A DNA stretch of 35,431 nucleotides from Phenylobacterium sp. (GCF_025934275.1 NZ_JAICYI010000036.1:1-35431); one strand, 5' to 3'. Counted from the stretch's first letter, positions 15,053-24,849 are shown. A program made the numbers and translations. Notes: generated by a model not told the origin, from the letters alone.

Positions 15053-17418
15053 AGTTCACCCTCTCCTGGCTGAAGGATCATCTCGAGACGACCGCGACGG
15101 TGGATCAGGTGGTCGAGGCGATGACCATGGCGGGCCTCGAGGTCGAGCACGTCGAGGATCTCGCCGCCAAGCTCGCCAGGTTCACCGTCGCCAAGGTGAT
15201 CGAGGCGCGCCAGCATCCGAACGCCGACCGCCTGCGGGTCTGCGAGGTCGACACGGTCGACGGGCGCAAGGAGATCGTCTGCGGCGCGCCGAACGCCCGC
15301 GCCGGGCTAACCACCATCTATGCCCCGATCGGCGCCTTTGTGCCGGGAAGCGCCGTCACGCTGGAAGCGCGGCCGGTGCGCGGGGTGGTCTCGAACGGCA
15401 TGCTCTGCTCGGCGAAGGAGCTGGAGATCGCCGAGGAGAGCGAGGGCATCGTCGAGCTTTCCGAGGCGCTGCCGATCGGGGCGAGCGCCGCCGAGGCCTT
15501 CGGGCTGGAGGCCGTCATTGACTTCGAGGTGACGCCCAACCGGCCCGACTGGCTGGGCGTCGCGGGCCTGGCGCGGGACCTGGCCGCCGCCGGTCTGGGG
15601 ACCCTGAAGGATCTCTCGGTCCAGCCCGTGCCGGGCCAGTTCGCCGAGCCGGTGGAGATCAAGGTGTACGGCGAAGCCTGCCCGATGTTCGCGGGCCGGC
15701 TGATCCGGGGGGTGAAGAACGGCCCCTCGCCGGACTGGTTGCAGCGGCGGCTGATTTCGGTGGGGCTCAGGCCCATCAACGCCCTGGTGGACGTGACCAA
15801 CTTCCTCTCCCTCGACCGCTGCCGGCCGTTGCACGTCTACGACGCCAAGCGCCTAGCGGGCGGCTTCATCGAGGCCCGGCTCGGCCGCGAAGGCGAGGCG
15901 GTCGAGGCGCTCGACGGCAGCACCTACCCCGCGGGGCCCGAGGTCTGCGTCATCGCCGACGGCTCGGGCGCGATCGGCCTGGGCGGCGTCATGGGCGGCG
16001 AGAGCACCAAGGTGACCGAGGCGACGACGGACGTCTTCGTGGAGTCCGCCTGGTTCGATCCGATCCGCACCGCCCAGGCTGGCCGCACGCTGGGCATCGT
16101 CTCCGACGCCCAGTACCGCTTCGCGCGCGGCGTGGACCCGGAGTTCGTAGTCCCCGGCCTGGAGCTGGCGACGAAGCTCATCCTGGAGTTCTGCGGGGGC
16201 GGGGCCTCCGAGATCCGGGTTGCCGGCAGTCCGCCTGTCTCGCCCCGACCCATCGAGTTCGACCGCAGCTATGTGAAGAAGCTCTCCGGCCTCGAGATCG
16301 GCCGCACGCGCATCGATGCGATTCTCGCCGATCTCGGCTTCAGGCTCGATGGCGAGCAGGTGACGCCGCCATCCTGGCGCCGCGACGTCGACGGCAAGGC
16401 CGATCTCGTGGAGGAAGTGGCGCGCATCGAGGGTTACGGCGCCTTGCCGGCCGATCCTCTGCCGGAGATCGAGCGGCCGCCGGGCGGCGTGCTGACCCAG
16501 CGGCAGGCTCGCATGCGCAACGCCCGGCGCGCGCTGGCCGCGCGCGGCTACGACGAGGCGCTGACCTGGAGCTTCATGCGCTGCGACTGGGCGAGGCTGT
16601 TCGGCGGCGGCCAGCAGGCGCTGCGCGTCGCAAATCCGATCGCCTCCGACCTCGACTGCATGCGGCCCTCGATCCTGCCGAACCTCATCGATGCGGCCGC
16701 CCGCAATGCCCGCAAGGGCTTCGCCGACGTCGCCCTGTTCGAGATTGGGCCCTGCTACCGCGGCGATTCGCCCGCCGACCAGTGGACGGCGGTGAGCGCC
16801 CTCGTGAGTCCGCATCCGCCGAAGCGATGGGACAAGACCGCGAACGATCCGTTGTTCGAGCTGAAGGGAGACCTCATGGCCCTCCTGGAAGAGCTCGGCG
16901 CGCCGGCGCTGCAGACCGTTCAGGGCCAGGCCTCGCCCTGGTTCCATCCTGGGCGCTCAGCCAAGCTGCAGCTTGGGCCCAAGACCCTGGTGGCCGAGTT
17001 TGGCGAGGTCCATCCGCGCATCCTGCGGGAGCTGGATGCGGAGGGCCCGATGCTCGGCTTCGAGATCGCGCTCGAGGCGGTCCCCGAACCCAAGCGGAAG
17101 GCGGTGAAGACCCGGGCGGCCCTGCAGCTGTCGCCCTACATGCCGCTCAGCCGCGACTTCGCCTTTGTCGTCGACCTGGCGACCGCGGCAGGCGACCTCG
17201 TGCGCCCGATCCTGGGTGTCGACAAGCAGCTGATCGAGGACGCGCGGGTGTTCGACGTCTACCAGGGCCGGAGCGTGCCGCAGGGCAAGAAGTCGGTCGC
17301 GGTGGAGGTCGTCATCCAGCCGCGCGAGAAGACGCTGACCGACGCTGAGATCGAGGCGCTGTCGGCGCGAATCGTGGCGGCCGCGGAGAAGGCGACAGGC
17401 GCGAAGCTTAGGACTTGA
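15049..17418 (+). CDS. pheT: Phenylalanyl-tRNA synthetase beta chain
   Basis: A 789-aa subunit in the long bacterial form. The order is: N-terminal [15 protein letters not shown]; a tRNA-binding/EMAP-like domain at about 40-150 ([20 protein letters not shown]); the B3/B4 editing domain ([32 protein letters not shown]); B5 ([20 protein letters not shown]); the inactive catalytic-like domain; and a C-terminal FDX-ACB anticodon domain ([16 protein letters not shown]). It clears misactivated tyrosine and binds tRNA-Phe. The ATG overlaps the ASCH stop by 4 bp. Confidence 0.97.
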   Translation: MKFTLSWLKDHLETTATVDQVVEAMTMAGLEVEHVEDLAAKLARFTVAKVIEARQHPNADRLRVCEVDTVDGRKEIVCGAPNARAGLTTIYAPIGAFVPGSAVTLEARPVRGVVSNGMLCSAKELEIAEESEGIVELSEALPIGASAAEAFGLEAVIDFEVTPNRPDWLGVAGLARDLAAAGLGTLKDLSVQPVPGQFAEPVEIKVYGEACPMFAGRLIRGVKNGPSPDWLQRRLISVGLRPINALVDVTNFLSLDRCRPLHVYDAKRLAGGFIEARLGREGEAVEALDGSTYPAGPEVCVIADGSGAIGLGGVMGGESTKVTEATTDVFVESAWFDPIRTAQAGRTLGIVSDAQYRFARGVDPEFVVPGLELATKLILEFCGGGASEIRVAGSPPVSPRPIEFDRSYVKKLSGLEIGRTRIDAILADLGFRLDGEQVTPPSWRRDVDGKADLVEEVARIEGYGALPADPLPEIERPPGGVLTQRQARMRNARRALAARGYDEALTWSFMRCDWARLFGGGQQALRVANPIASDLDCMRPSILPNLIDAAARNARKGFADVALFEIGPCYRGDSPADQWTAVSALVSPHPPKRWDKTANDPLFELKGDLMALLEELGAPALQTVQGQASPWFHPGRSAKLQLGPKTLVAEFGEVHPRILRELDAEGPMLGFEIALEAVPEPKRKAVKTRAALQLSPYMPLSRDFAFVVDLATAAGDLVRPILGVDKQLIEDARVFDVYQGRSVPQGKKSVAVEVVIQPREKTLTDAEIEALSARIVAAAEKATGAKLRT

Positions 17419-17449
17419 CCGGATTGGCAGGACCCGGGGTGCGCCTAGC

Positions 17450-17584
17450 TCGCAGCCCCATGAACGCGCCCGTCCCCCCGCCGGCCCGCAGGCCTGAGCG
17501 TCCAGATCACCACCGTGTCCAGCCCGTCCGTAGCCGCTCGACCACGATGCTCTTGCTCTCGATGGTCTCGCTCATAGCGCTCAT
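17450..17584 (-). pseudogene. Decayed, internally deleted SRPBCC (AHSA1-type) copy
   Basis: Nine bases after the intact SRPBCC gene a second ATG pair (17584, 17575) opens MSETIESKSIVVER, clearly similar to the start of the intact protein (MSESSIETRSVVIERE), but the frame hits TGA at 17507-17509. In another frame the following bases read GLDTVVIWTLRPAG, matching GLESVVTWTLTPTG from the centre of the intact protein. The piece between is missing, so this is a tandem duplicate with a large internal deletion and a frameshift. Its 3' limit is approximate. Confidence 0.65.
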
Positions 17585-17593
17585 CGGGGACCC

Positions 17594-18004
17594 TCAATCG
17601 ATGCGCGCCAGCGTCTCGTCGAGCGCAGCGAAGAACCGCTGCCAGCCGAACGTGGCGCCTTGGTAGGCCTGCTGCTGGTCCGGCCGGAAGCCGGACTGCT
17701 CCATGCGCAGGTGCGTGCCCGCACCGGTCGGCGTGAGCGTCCAGGTGACGACGCTTTCGAGTCCCATGGCGTCCCAGGTGTAGGACAGCCTCCGGTTCGG
17801 CTCGACCGACAGCACCTGGCAGTCGACCGAGCCCCAATCGCCGCGCAGCGTGAATCGACGCTCCACGACCAGGGCGAAGTCGTTCTGCATCAGCCATTGC
17901 TCGATCAGGTGCGGCTGCGTGAGTGCGCGCCAGATCTTTTCCGGCGGATGCGCGAGCTCCCGCTCGATGACCACGGAACGCGTCTCGATCGAGGATTCGC
18001 TCAT
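17594..18004 (-). CDS. SRPBCC (AHSA1/START-like) domain protein
   Basis: A 136-aa START-fold protein of the AHSA1 group: VVIERELAHPPEKIWRALTQ, IEQWLMQNDF, YTWDAMGLESVVTWTLTPTGAGTHLRMEQSGF and a C-terminal helix GWQRFFAALDETLARI. These proteins hold hydrophobic ligands in a helix-grip pocket and are very often encoded directly after an ArsR regulator, as here (ATGA overlap at 18001-18004). The ligand is unknown. A decayed copy lies immediately downstream. Confidence 0.9.
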   Translation of the reverse strand: MSESSIETRSVVIERELAHPPEKIWRALTQPHLIEQWLMQNDFALVVERRFTLRGDWGSVDCQVLSVEPNRRLSYTWDAMGLESVVTWTLTPTGAGTHLRMEQSGFRPDQQQAYQGATFGWQRFFAALDETLARID

Positions 18005-18327
18005 TCGTCCATCTCCTTCAGCAGGCCCTCCAGCGCGTCGAAGCGATCGCGCCAGAAGACGGCGTAGTGGCCCAGCCAGTCCACGAGCGGCCGCAGGCCC
18101 TGCGGGTCGACGCGGTAGAGCGTGTTGCGCCCCGCGCGCCGTTCGGCGACCAGGCCGACGCCGCGCAGGGTCGCCATGTGCTGGGACACCGCCGGCTGCG
18201 AGACGCCCGCACCCCCGGTCAGCGCCGCGACCGTCAGCTCGCCCTCCACAGCCAGGCGTTCGAACAGGCTGCGCCGGGTCGGATCGGCGAGCACGCGGAA
18301 CACGTCGGAGGCGGGCAGGAAGCTCAC
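18001..18327 (-). CDS. ArsR-family winged-helix repressor, probably leaderless GTG start
   Basis: A roughly 108-aa ArsR/SmtB regulator: DVFRVLADPTRRSLFERLAV, LTVAALTGGAGVSQPAVSQHMATLRGVGLVAERRAGRNTLYRVD (winged helix) and a C-terminal dimer helix with WRDRFDALEGLLKEM. No metal-binding Cys cluster is seen, fitting the SRPBCC-associated branch. The first in-frame ATG (18339) lies inside the -10 of a near-consensus promoter (18336-18364), so it cannot be on the transcript; the next start, GTG 18327, falls at the expected +1. I therefore place the start at GTG 18327 on a leaderless mRNA. If ATG 18339 were used the protein would be 112 aa. Confidence 0.85.
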   Translation of the reverse strand: MSFLPASDVFRVLADPTRRSLFERLAVEGELTVAALTGGAGVSQPAVSQHMATLRGVGLVAERRAGRNTLYRVDPQGLRPLVDWLGHYAVFWRDRFDALEGLLKEMDE

Positions 18328-18335
18328 GCTGGTAT

Positions 18336-18364
18336 CCATAAGTCCGGGCTTATGAATGAGTCAA
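18336..18364 (-). promoter_or_regulatory. ArsR promoter with internal palindromic operator
   Basis: Read leftward, TTGACT (18364-18359), a 17-bp spacer and TTATGG (18341-18336) form a strong promoter. A perfect dyad CATAAG-N6-CTTATG (18337-18354) covers the spacer and -10, the usual place for an ArsR autorepressor site. The expected transcription start is around 18327-18330, at the GTG codon of the gene. Confidence 0.65.
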
Positions 18365-18369
18365 CCGCC

Positions 18370-19233
18370 TCATTCGGCGGGCAGGATCGCCTTGCGTCTC
18401 GCGGGGCTGAGCGCCGCCAGCCAGACCCTGAACGGATGCAGGTACTGGCCGAGCGCGCCCCGCCCCATGTCCTCGCGCACGCCGAGCGGCGCCTCGCAGG
18501 GACCGGGCAGGTAGAAGGTGCCGAACGCCCGGTCGAACACCGAGAAGACGGTGGCGAAGTTGGAGCCGGACCCCTGCACGTCACGCGCGTGGTGCCAGCG
18601 GTGCATGGCCGGCGCATTGAGGATCCAGCCCGCCTTGCCGAACGTCCACGGCAGGTCGGCATGGATCAGGTAGCCGTAGTAGTGGCGCACGAAGACGTTG
18701 CCGGCCTGCGCCCAGAACGGCGCGCCAAGCGCCGCCAGGACGACCGTGTCCAGCGCCGAGCCGAGCCGGTCCACCGGATGCATCCGCTCCAGCGAAAACC
18801 AGGTGAGCCGGGTGTCGGAGTGGTGGATGGCATGGGCCGGCCACAGCCACTTCAAGTGCTGGGCGCGATGGCGCCAGTAGCCCACGAAATCGCCCAGGAA
18901 CACGGCGGCGAGCAGCGTCGGAACTGGCGGCAGGCTCGACCAGAGCGGCGCCGTCGGCAGCACCATTCCGCGATCCCGCGCCGCGGTCGTCAACCAGGCG
19001 ATGACGATGGCGACGAGCGGCGAAACGACGAGCTGATCCACGAACGAGATCACGGCGTTGACGCGCGTCTCGCCCGCAGCGGCCTTGGCGTCGGCCAGCG
19101 ACCTGCGGCCCTTCACGGCGAAGGCGAGTGCGGCGAAGACGACAGCGGCGATCGCAAGCGTCTCCAGCGCGCTCAGCAAGCCGCGCGCGTCGTTCGCTAG
19201 GAAGGCCAAGGCGGAGGACACCCGGCCGATCAT
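18370..19233 (-). CDS. Sterol desaturase / fatty acid hydroxylase family membrane protein
   Basis: A 287-aa integral membrane di-iron enzyme candidate. The histidine boxes are complete: HRAQH, HAIHHSD and HRWHHARD, separated by hydrophobic helices (for example TLLAAVFLGDFVGYW). The superfamily hydroxylates or desaturates lipids, sterols or carotenoids. ATG 19233 is chosen; a TTG at 19248 would add five residues. It is divergent from the glycosyltransferase gene, with starts only 50 bp apart, and is followed closely by the arsR promoter. Substrate unknown. Confidence 0.88.
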   Translation of the reverse strand: MIGRVSSALAFLANDARGLLSALETLAIAAVVFAALAFAVKGRRSLADAKAAAGETRVNAVISFVDQLVVSPLVAIVIAWLTTAARDRGMVLPTAPLWSSLPPVPTLLAAVFLGDFVGYWRHRAQHLKWLWPAHAIHHSDTRLTWFSLERMHPVDRLGSALDTVVLAALGAPFWAQAGNVFVRHYYGYLIHADLPWTFGKAGWILNAPAMHRWHHARDVQGSGSNFATVFSVFDRAFGTFYLPGPCEAPLGVREDMGRGALGQYLHPFRVWLAALSPARRKAILPAE

Positions 19234-19283
19234 CGGGGCCTGGGGCAAATCTTGGATTAACGCGGGACGGCGAAGATGCCGCC

Positions 19284-20774
19284 ATGGCTGTCGAGGCGAT
19301 CAATCCGGCTGCTGCGCCCCCACGCGTCGGGTCGGCGGTGTTGCGCGGCCTGGGGTTCGCAGCCGCGGCCCTGGCGATCCTGGCGCTGGCTGCGGCCCGG
19401 TTGTGGCTCGCCGCCGCCCAGCCCCTGTGGTTCGACGAAGCCTGGTCGCTGATGGTTGCCACCACGCCGGACTGGCGAAGCCTCGTTCACGAGGCGCTCA
19501 ACGACGTGAACGCGCCCCTGGGCTATGCCCTGCTGCGCGCCTGGACCACGCTTGCGGGACCATCGGACTTCGCTCTGCGGCTGCCGGCCCTGGCGGCAGT
19601 TTCCGCCGCGGGCGTCCTGCCGCTTCTCTGGCGTTCGGGCCCACGACGGGAAGCGCGGCTCGCCTGGGCGGTGATGATCTTCACCTGGTGGGGCGCGGAC
19701 GCCTTCCTGGCCGGCCGCGCCTACGGGCTGCTGCTGGCGCTCTCCACGGCCCAGCTGATCGCCTTCGCAGAGCTGCTCCGCAAGCCGCGCCTCGGCTCAG
19801 CCCTCCTGTGGGCGGTGCTGGGCGCGCTGGCGATCCTCACCCACTACTACGCCTTGATCATCACCGCCGTTCAGGGCTTGAGTTTCCTGGCCCTGCGCCG
19901 GCGCGAAGCGCTGCGCGCCTGGCCCGCCGCCCTCGCCTTCCTCCCGGCGTTCGGCTGGATAGCCTTGCACGCACCCCGTCTTCTCGCCTTCGCCGGCGCC
20001 GACGTGGCCTGGCACCGGATCGTCGGTCCCGGCCAGGCGCTGGTCATGGCCGCCGCGACGCTCGATCCATCGGCGCCGCTTGTCGGCTTCGGCGTCGCGC
20101 TCGCCGTCATCGCTGCGGCCGTCTTGGCGCGCGGCCGGGACGACCGCCTGCCGCCGCCGCCGTGGATCGCGGCGGGCGCATCGCTGGCCGCGCTCGCGCT
20201 GACGCTCGTCTCCGGCGCGCTGCACCCGAGTCTGACCGGGCGCTACCTCATTCCGACGGTTCCCGGGCTGCTCCTGGGGCTGGCGCTCTGCGCCGAACGG
20301 GCGGCGCGGCCGCGCCTGCTGTTGGCGGCGTTGTCTGCCGTCTGGCTCGCCACGGCGCTTCGGCCCGACGCGATCCTTCGCGACCTGCGTGACCCCAGCC
20401 CCTACGGTTTCGAGGCCGCCTCCGAGGTGCTGATGCGCCACGGCGCTCGCGACGTGGTGTTCGCCTGGGACCACGAGGTCACCAGGCTGATGCCGGCCTC
20501 GACGCTCGAACGGCTGGGAAGCGTGTTCTTTCGTCGGGCCGGGTATCGGGTTCGCGTGCAGCCGCTGATCGTGCGGCCGGGCGACGACGTGAATGTCCGG
20601 GCGCTGGCCGCCGCGACCGGTCCGCAGCCGGGGCTCATCTGGATCTACAACCGCGCCGGCCGCACGGCCGCCCGGACGCATCCGCCCGCCATCACCCGGC
20701 TCGATCCGCGTTGGAGCTGCCAACGCATCGGCGATGCGACGGTCGGAAGCCTCGCCTGCTGGCGCGCGCCATAG
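19284..20774 (+). CDS. Family 39-like membrane glycosyltransferase (ArnT/PMT superfamily)
   Basis: A 496-aa polytopic membrane protein. The first periplasmic loop has PLWFDEAWSLMVATTPDW with the D-E acid pair typical of GT39/GT-C enzymes, followed by HEALNDVNAPLGYALLRAW and about ten hydrophobic helices (for example WAVLGALAILTHYYALIITA). A soluble periplasmic C-terminal region of ~120 residues follows (PYGFEAASEVLMRHGARDVV). Such enzymes transfer sugars from polyprenyl-phosphate donors to lipids or proteins. ATG 19284 follows GGACGG; longer upstream extensions overlap the divergent sterol-desaturase gene. Confidence 0.8.
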   Translation: MAVEAINPAAAPPRVGSAVLRGLGFAAAALAILALAAARLWLAAAQPLWFDEAWSLMVATTPDWRSLVHEALNDVNAPLGYALLRAWTTLAGPSDFALRLPALAAVSAAGVLPLLWRSGPRREARLAWAVMIFTWWGADAFLAGRAYGLLLALSTAQLIAFAELLRKPRLGSALLWAVLGALAILTHYYALIITAVQGLSFLALRRREALRAWPAALAFLPAFGWIALHAPRLLAFAGADVAWHRIVGPGQALVMAAATLDPSAPLVGFGVALAVIAAAVLARGRDDRLPPPPWIAAGASLAALALTLVSGALHPSLTGRYLIPTVPGLLLGLALCAERAARPRLLLAALSAVWLATALRPDAILRDLRDPSPYGFEAASEVLMRHGARDVVFAWDHEVTRLMPASTLERLGSVFFRRAGYRVRVQPLIVRPGDDVNVRALAAATGPQPGLIWIYNRAGRTAARTHPPAITRLDPRWSCQRIGDATVGSLACWRAP

Positions 20775-20800
20775 CTTGACTTGACGCGGCGCAGGGGCGC

Positions 20801-20820
20801 TCCGATCACGCGATCGGAGG
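20801..20820 (+). promoter_or_regulatory. Inverted repeat abutting the VOC gene ribosome site
   Basis: TCCGATC (20801-20807) and GATCGGA (20812-20818) form a 7-bp stem with a 4-nt loop; the GGAGG ribosome site (20816-20820) overlaps the 3' arm. In RNA this could mask translation start; in DNA it could be an operator. Seen directly; function inferred. Confidence 0.35.
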
Positions 20821-20828
20821 CATGTCCC

Positions 20829-21281
20829 ATGGAAGTGAACGGCGTCGCCCACACCTTCATCACCGCCGGCGACTTCGAGGCCTCGGTCGCCTTCTACCGC
20901 CGGTTGCTGCCGTTCCTCGGCCTGCGCGAGGTGGCCGACAGCGCGGAGACCTACTACTGCGTCGGCGGCCGCACCGGCTTCGGCATACGCCGGCCCGATC
21001 CGCAGCACGCCGGCGCGAGGTTCGAGCAGTACCGGGTCGGCCTGCACCACCACTGCTGGCGGGCCCGTTCGCGGGAGGACGTGGACGAGGTCCATGCGTT
21101 CCTGCGGTCCATCGGGGCCAAGATCGTCCACACGCCCGAGGACGGTCCGTGGGCGCCGGGCTACTACTCGGTGCTGTTCGAGGACCCGGACGGGGTCCGG
21201 CTCGAGGTCAATTTCGTGCCCGGCCGCGGCCTTTTCGACACCGCGACCCAGCGCGTCGGCGCCACCTTGGACGAGCGCTAG
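20829..21281 (+). CDS. VOC-family protein (glyoxalase/dioxygenase fold)
   Basis: A 150-aa vicinal-oxygen-chelate protein: two beta-alpha-beta-beta-beta modules with candidate metal ligands His in NGVAHTFITAGDFEASVAFY, His in the central VGLHHHCWRARS, and Glu in DPDGVRLEVNFVPG. The YYSVLFEDPDG stretch is classic. Reactions range from glyoxalase to ring cleavage or fosfomycin resistance, and none can be singled out here. ATG 20829 follows GGAGG; the ATG at 20822 is out of frame. The 3' end overlaps the convergent eipA gene by 4 bp. Confidence 0.9.
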   Translation: MEVNGVAHTFITAGDFEASVAFYRRLLPFLGLREVADSAETYYCVGGRTGFGIRRPDPQHAGARFEQYRVGLHHHCWRARSREDVDEVHAFLRSIGAKIVHTPEDGPWAPGYYSVLFEDPDGVRLEVNFVPGRGLFDTATQRVGATLDER

Positions 21282-21970
21282 AAAGGCAGGATGTTGCGTC
21301 TGCGGGTGTAGGCCAGGTAGCCGACGTTGGCGCCCAGGCGGAACCCGACGCCGGCGCGCATCGGGGCGAGCGTGATCCCCGACGCTTCCTGATAATTCAC
21401 CCCGATGCCGGCGATGAAATAGGCCGTTCCCTCGACGCCGGGGAACCGCTGGAAGATCTGATTGGGGTCTTCGAGGTTGTAGCAGAGGGTGAACACCCGG
21501 CTGGCGTTGCCGCCGGTGTCGAAGCCGATCGACGGGCCCTGCCAGTAGACCTCGATCGGCTGACGGTTCTTCATGTACATCAGGCCCTTGCCGTAACGGG
21601 CCCCGATCCCCAGCGCGCCGGACGCCTCCGTGCCGGCGATGTAGGCGGTGGGACGGCCGTTCTTCGCGAAGATCCGCTCGACCGCGGCGCCGGCGCTCTC
21701 CGCGGTCACGCCCATGAAGTCGGAGACCGAATTGACGATCTCGTCCTCGCTGTAGGTCTCGGCCCTGCCGTTGTCGGCCGGATAGGCCGGCTGCAGGTTG
21801 GGAGACCTCGGCGCCTCGGCCGGAGGGTCCTCCGGCGGCGGCGGCGGTGGCGGCGGGGCGGAGCCTGCGGGCCGCGCGGGCGGCAGCGAGCGGCTGCTCG
21901 TCTGGCCGTGAGCGACGGCGGCGGTCCCGAGCGTCACGAGGCCCGTGACGATGAGCGTTCGGCGATCCAT
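21278..21970 (-). CDS. eipA: EipA family (DUF1134) periplasmic envelope-integrity protein
   Basis: A 230-aa secreted protein with an N-terminal signal (MDRRTLIVTGLVTLGTAAVA, cleavage near AHG-Q), a Pro-rich linker (about eight consecutive Pro near residue 40), and the DUF1134 beta-barrel core: YSEDEIVNSVSDFMG, ARYGKGLMYMKNRQPIEVYW, QGPSIGFDTGGNASRVFTLCYNL and GVGFRLGANVGYL. EipA was described in Brucella as a periplasmic beta-barrel needed for envelope stability and virulence; it is conserved in alphaproteobacteria. Convergent with the VOC gene and divergent from lepA. Confidence 0.9.
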   Translation of the reverse strand: MDRRTLIVTGLVTLGTAAVAHGQTSSRSLPPARPAGSAPPPPPPPPEDPPAEAPRSPNLQPAYPADNGRAETYSEDEIVNSVSDFMGVTAESAGAAVERIFAKNGRPTAYIAGTEASGALGIGARYGKGLMYMKNRQPIEVYWQGPSIGFDTGGNASRVFTLCYNLEDPNQIFQRFPGVEGTAYFIAGIGVNYQEASGITLAPMRAGVGFRLGANVGYLAYTRRRNILPF

Positions 21971-22141
21971 GGGCGCGTGTGTCCTAAGAGTCTCTTCGCT
22001 GAAACCTTCCCCGCCCCGTTTGCGGCCCAGTCATGGCAAAGGCCGCCTTAACGCCCGATTAACCACGCCCGAAGGTCTCGCCGCGCCGCGACCGGACAGC
22101 GCGCCTCGCCACGGCGGACGAATGTGCTAGACGGGCGCCGC

Positions 22142-23947
22142 ATGACCACCCCGCTCGGCCATATCCGCAACTTCTCGATCGTGGCCCATATCGATCACGG
22201 CAAATCGACGCTGTCGGACCGCCTGATCCAGGAGACCGGCGCGCTGACCCAGCGCGAGATGACCGAGCAGGTGCTCGATTCCATGGACATCGAGCGCGAG
22301 CGGGGGATCACCATCAAGGCCCAGACGGTGCGGCTGCACTACAAGGCCGATGACGGCGAGACCTATGTCCTGAACCTGATGGATACGCCCGGCCACGTGG
22401 ACTTCGCCTACGAGGTCTCGCGCAGCCTTGCGGCCTGCGAAGGTTCGATCCTGGTGGTGGATGCGAGCCAGGGCGTCGAGGCGCAGACCCTCGCCAACGT
22501 CTATCAGGCGATCGACAACGACCACGAGATCGTGCCGGTGCTGAACAAGATCGATCTGCCGGCCGCCGAGCCCGACCGGGTGCGCCAGCAGATCGAGGAC
22601 GTCATCGGCCTCGACGCCTCGGAGGCCGTGGAGTGCTCGGCCAAGACCGGGCAGGGGATCCACGAGGTGCTGGAGGCGGTCGTCAAGCGGCTGCCGCCGC
22701 CGAAGGGCGATCCGGACGCGCCACTCAAGGCGCTGCTCGTGGACGCCTGGTACGACGCCTACCTCGGGGTGATCGTGCTGGTGCGGGTGTTCGACGGCAC
22801 GCTCAGGGCCGGCCAGCGAATCCGCATGATGCAGACCGGCGCCAGCCATCAGATCGACCGCATCGGCGTCTTCCGGCCCAAGCGCACCGACGTCGAGGCG
22901 CTCGGTCCCGGCGAGGTCGGGTTCATCACCGCCCAGATCAAGGAGGTGGCGGACGCCGCCGTGGGCGACACCATCACCGACGAGCGCCGCCCGGCCGCGG
23001 CGCCGCTGCCCGGCTTCCGTGAGGTGCAGCCGGTGGTGTTCTGCGGCCTGTTCCCGGTCGACGCCGCCGAGTTCGAGGACCTGCGCGCCGCGATCGGCCG
23101 GCTCAGGCTGAATGACGCCTCCTTCACCTACGAGATGGAGACCTCGGCGGCGCTCGGCTTCGGCTTCCGCTGCGGCTTCCTGGGCCTCCTTCACCTGGAG
23201 ATCATCGAGGAGCGGCTGTCGCGCGAGTTCGACCTCGACCTGATCGCGACCGCCCCCTCGGTGGTCTATCGGATCAAGCTCACCGACGGCGCCGAGCTCG
23301 AGCTGCACAATCCCGCCGACCTGCCCGATCCGGTACGCATCGAATCCATCGCCGAGCCGTGGATCAAGGCCACCATCTTCTCGCCCGACGACTACCTGGG
23401 CTCGATCATCAAGCTCTGCCAGGACCGCCGCGGCGAGCAGCGCGAACTGAGCTACGTCGGCTCACGCGCCATGGTGGTCTACGACCTGCCGCTCAACGAG
23501 GTGGTGTTCGACTTCTACGACCGGCTGAAATCGATCTCCAAGGGCTACGCCTCGTTCGACTACTCCATCGAGGGCTACCGCGAGGGCGACCTCGTGAAGA
23601 TGTCGATCCTGGTCAATTCCGAGCCGGTCGATGCGCTCTCCATGCTGGTGCACCGCGATCGCGCCGAGACCCGCGGCCGCAGCATGGTCGAGAAGATGAA
23701 GGAGCTGATCCCGCCGCACATGTTCCAGATCCCGATCCAGGCGGCGATCGGCGGCAGGATCATCGCCCGCGAGACGGTCCGGGCGCTCCGCAAGGACGTC
23801 ACCGCCAAGTGCTACGGCGGCGACATCACCCGCAAGCGCAAGCTCCTCGACAAGCAGAAGGAGGGCAAGAAACGCATGCGCCAGTTCGGCAAGGTGGAGA
23901 TCCCGCAGGAGGCCTTCATCGCCGCGCTGAAGATGGACGCGGATTAG
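22142..23947 (+). CDS. lepA: Elongation factor 4 (LepA) GTPase
   Basis: A 601-aa translational GTPase. The G motifs are all present: AHIDHGKST (G1), [12 protein letters not shown] (G3), [13 protein letters not shown] (G4) and SAKTG (G5). The EF-G-like domains II, III and V follow, and the LepA-specific C-terminal domain ([21 protein letters not shown]) is complete. EF4 acts on the ribosome during initiation and under stress. ATG 22142 gives the family length. The stop overlaps the convergent exporter gene by 4 bp. Confidence 0.97.
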   Translation: MTTPLGHIRNFSIVAHIDHGKSTLSDRLIQETGALTQREMTEQVLDSMDIERERGITIKAQTVRLHYKADDGETYVLNLMDTPGHVDFAYEVSRSLAACEGSILVVDASQGVEAQTLANVYQAIDNDHEIVPVLNKIDLPAAEPDRVRQQIEDVIGLDASEAVECSAKTGQGIHEVLEAVVKRLPPPKGDPDAPLKALLVDAWYDAYLGVIVLVRVFDGTLRAGQRIRMMQTGASHQIDRIGVFRPKRTDVEALGPGEVGFITAQIKEVADAAVGDTITDERRPAAAPLPGFREVQPVVFCGLFPVDAAEFEDLRAAIGRLRLNDASFTYEMETSAALGFGFRCGFLGLLHLEIIEERLSREFDLDLIATAPSVVYRIKLTDGAELELHNPADLPDPVRIESIAEPWIKATIFSPDDYLGSIIKLCQDRRGEQRELSYVGSRAMVVYDLPLNEVVFDFYDRLKSISKGYASFDYSIEGYREGDLVKMSILVNSEPVDALSMLVHRDRAETRGRSMVEKMKELIPPHMFQIPIQAAIGGRIIARETVRALRKDVTAKCYGGDITRKRKLLDKQKEGKKRMRQFGKVEIPQEAFIAALKMDAD

Positions 23948-24849
23948 TCCGGCGGCGCTTCGGTGACCAGGGACGCGGCCCCGGCGCGCCGGCCGGCCGA
24001 CCAGGCAGCGCCGGCGGCGGCCGAGATCACCGCCAGCAACCCGGCGAGCTGGGGCCAGGCCAACCGCTCGTGCAGCAGGATCAGGCCGGAGAGCGCGCCG
24101 AAGCCCGGCTCCAGGCTCATGAACACGGAGAAGGTCCGGCCCGGCATGCGCGGCATCGCGTAGAGCTCGAGGCTGAAGGGCAGGGCGGTCGCGACGAGGG
24201 CGACGAGCAGTCCGAGCGGCAGCACGGCGGGGGAGACCAGCGCCCAGCCGGCGTGCGCGATCCCGATGGGCGCGGCGACCAGGGCGGCGATCGAGGTCGC
24301 CCAGGCGGCCGAGGCGTTCCCGAACGCGCGGCCCACGATGCGGCCCGAGAGGATGTAGGCCGCCCAGCTCGCCGCCGCCCCGAGCGCAAAGCCGATGCCG
24401 ACCGGATCCAGCCGCCCGCCGCCCGAGTTCGGCCCGACCAGTCCCCAGACGCCGGCCGCCGCCAGCGCCGCCCAGACGAGGTCGGTAGCCTTGCGCGAGC
24501 CGGCCAGGGCGATCGCGAGCGGGCCCAGGAACTGCAGGCCGATGGTCACCCCTTGCGGCAGGCGCGAGAGGCCGAGGTAGAACATCATCATCGCGCCGGC
24601 GCTCGCGAGGCCGAGCACCGCGAGCGCCGCTGCCGGCGCGCGCTGGGGCCAGGTGCGCCACGGCCGCTGGATCACGAGCAGCATGGCGGCCGCGAGACTG
24701 ATGCGCAGCGCCGCCGCGCCCTGCGGCCCGACCGCCGGGAACAGCCCCTTGGAGAGCGCCGCGCCCACCTGGAAGCAGGCCATGGCGCACAGCACCGCCG
24801 CGATCGGCAAGCCGAGGCCAGCCGCCCCTTGGATCTTCGGACCTGGCAA
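23944..24849 (-). CDS. EamA-family exporter, RhtA-like
   Basis: A 301-aa ten-helix DMT transporter. [31 protein letters not shown] at the N-terminus and [33 protein letters not shown] near the end closely resemble the threonine/homoserine exporter RhtA branch. It would export amino acids or similar metabolites from the cytosol; substrate not provable from sequence. It is on the opposite strand to lepA, overlapping its end by 4 bp. Confidence 0.85.
   Translation of the reverse strand: MPGPKIQGAAGLGLPIAAVLCAMACFQVGAALSKGLFPAVGPQGAAALRISLAAAMLLVIQRPWRTWPQRAPAAALAVLGLASAGAMMMFYLGLSRLPQGVTIGLQFLGPLAIALAGSRKATDLVWAALAAAGVWGLVGPNSGGGRLDPVGIGFALGAAASWAAYILSGRIVGRAFGNASAAWATSIAALVAAPIGIAHAGWALVSPAVLPLGLLVALVATALPFSLELYAMPRMPGRTFSVFMSLEPGFGALSGLILLHERLAWPQLAGLLAVISAAAGAAWSAGRRAGAASLVTEAPPD

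Noticed and set aside
17445..17897. A 150-codon minus frame over the SRPBCC gene
   Set aside because: It is a shifted reading of the SRPBCC gene. Only its last part corresponds to the decayed duplicate, which is reported as a pseudogene.
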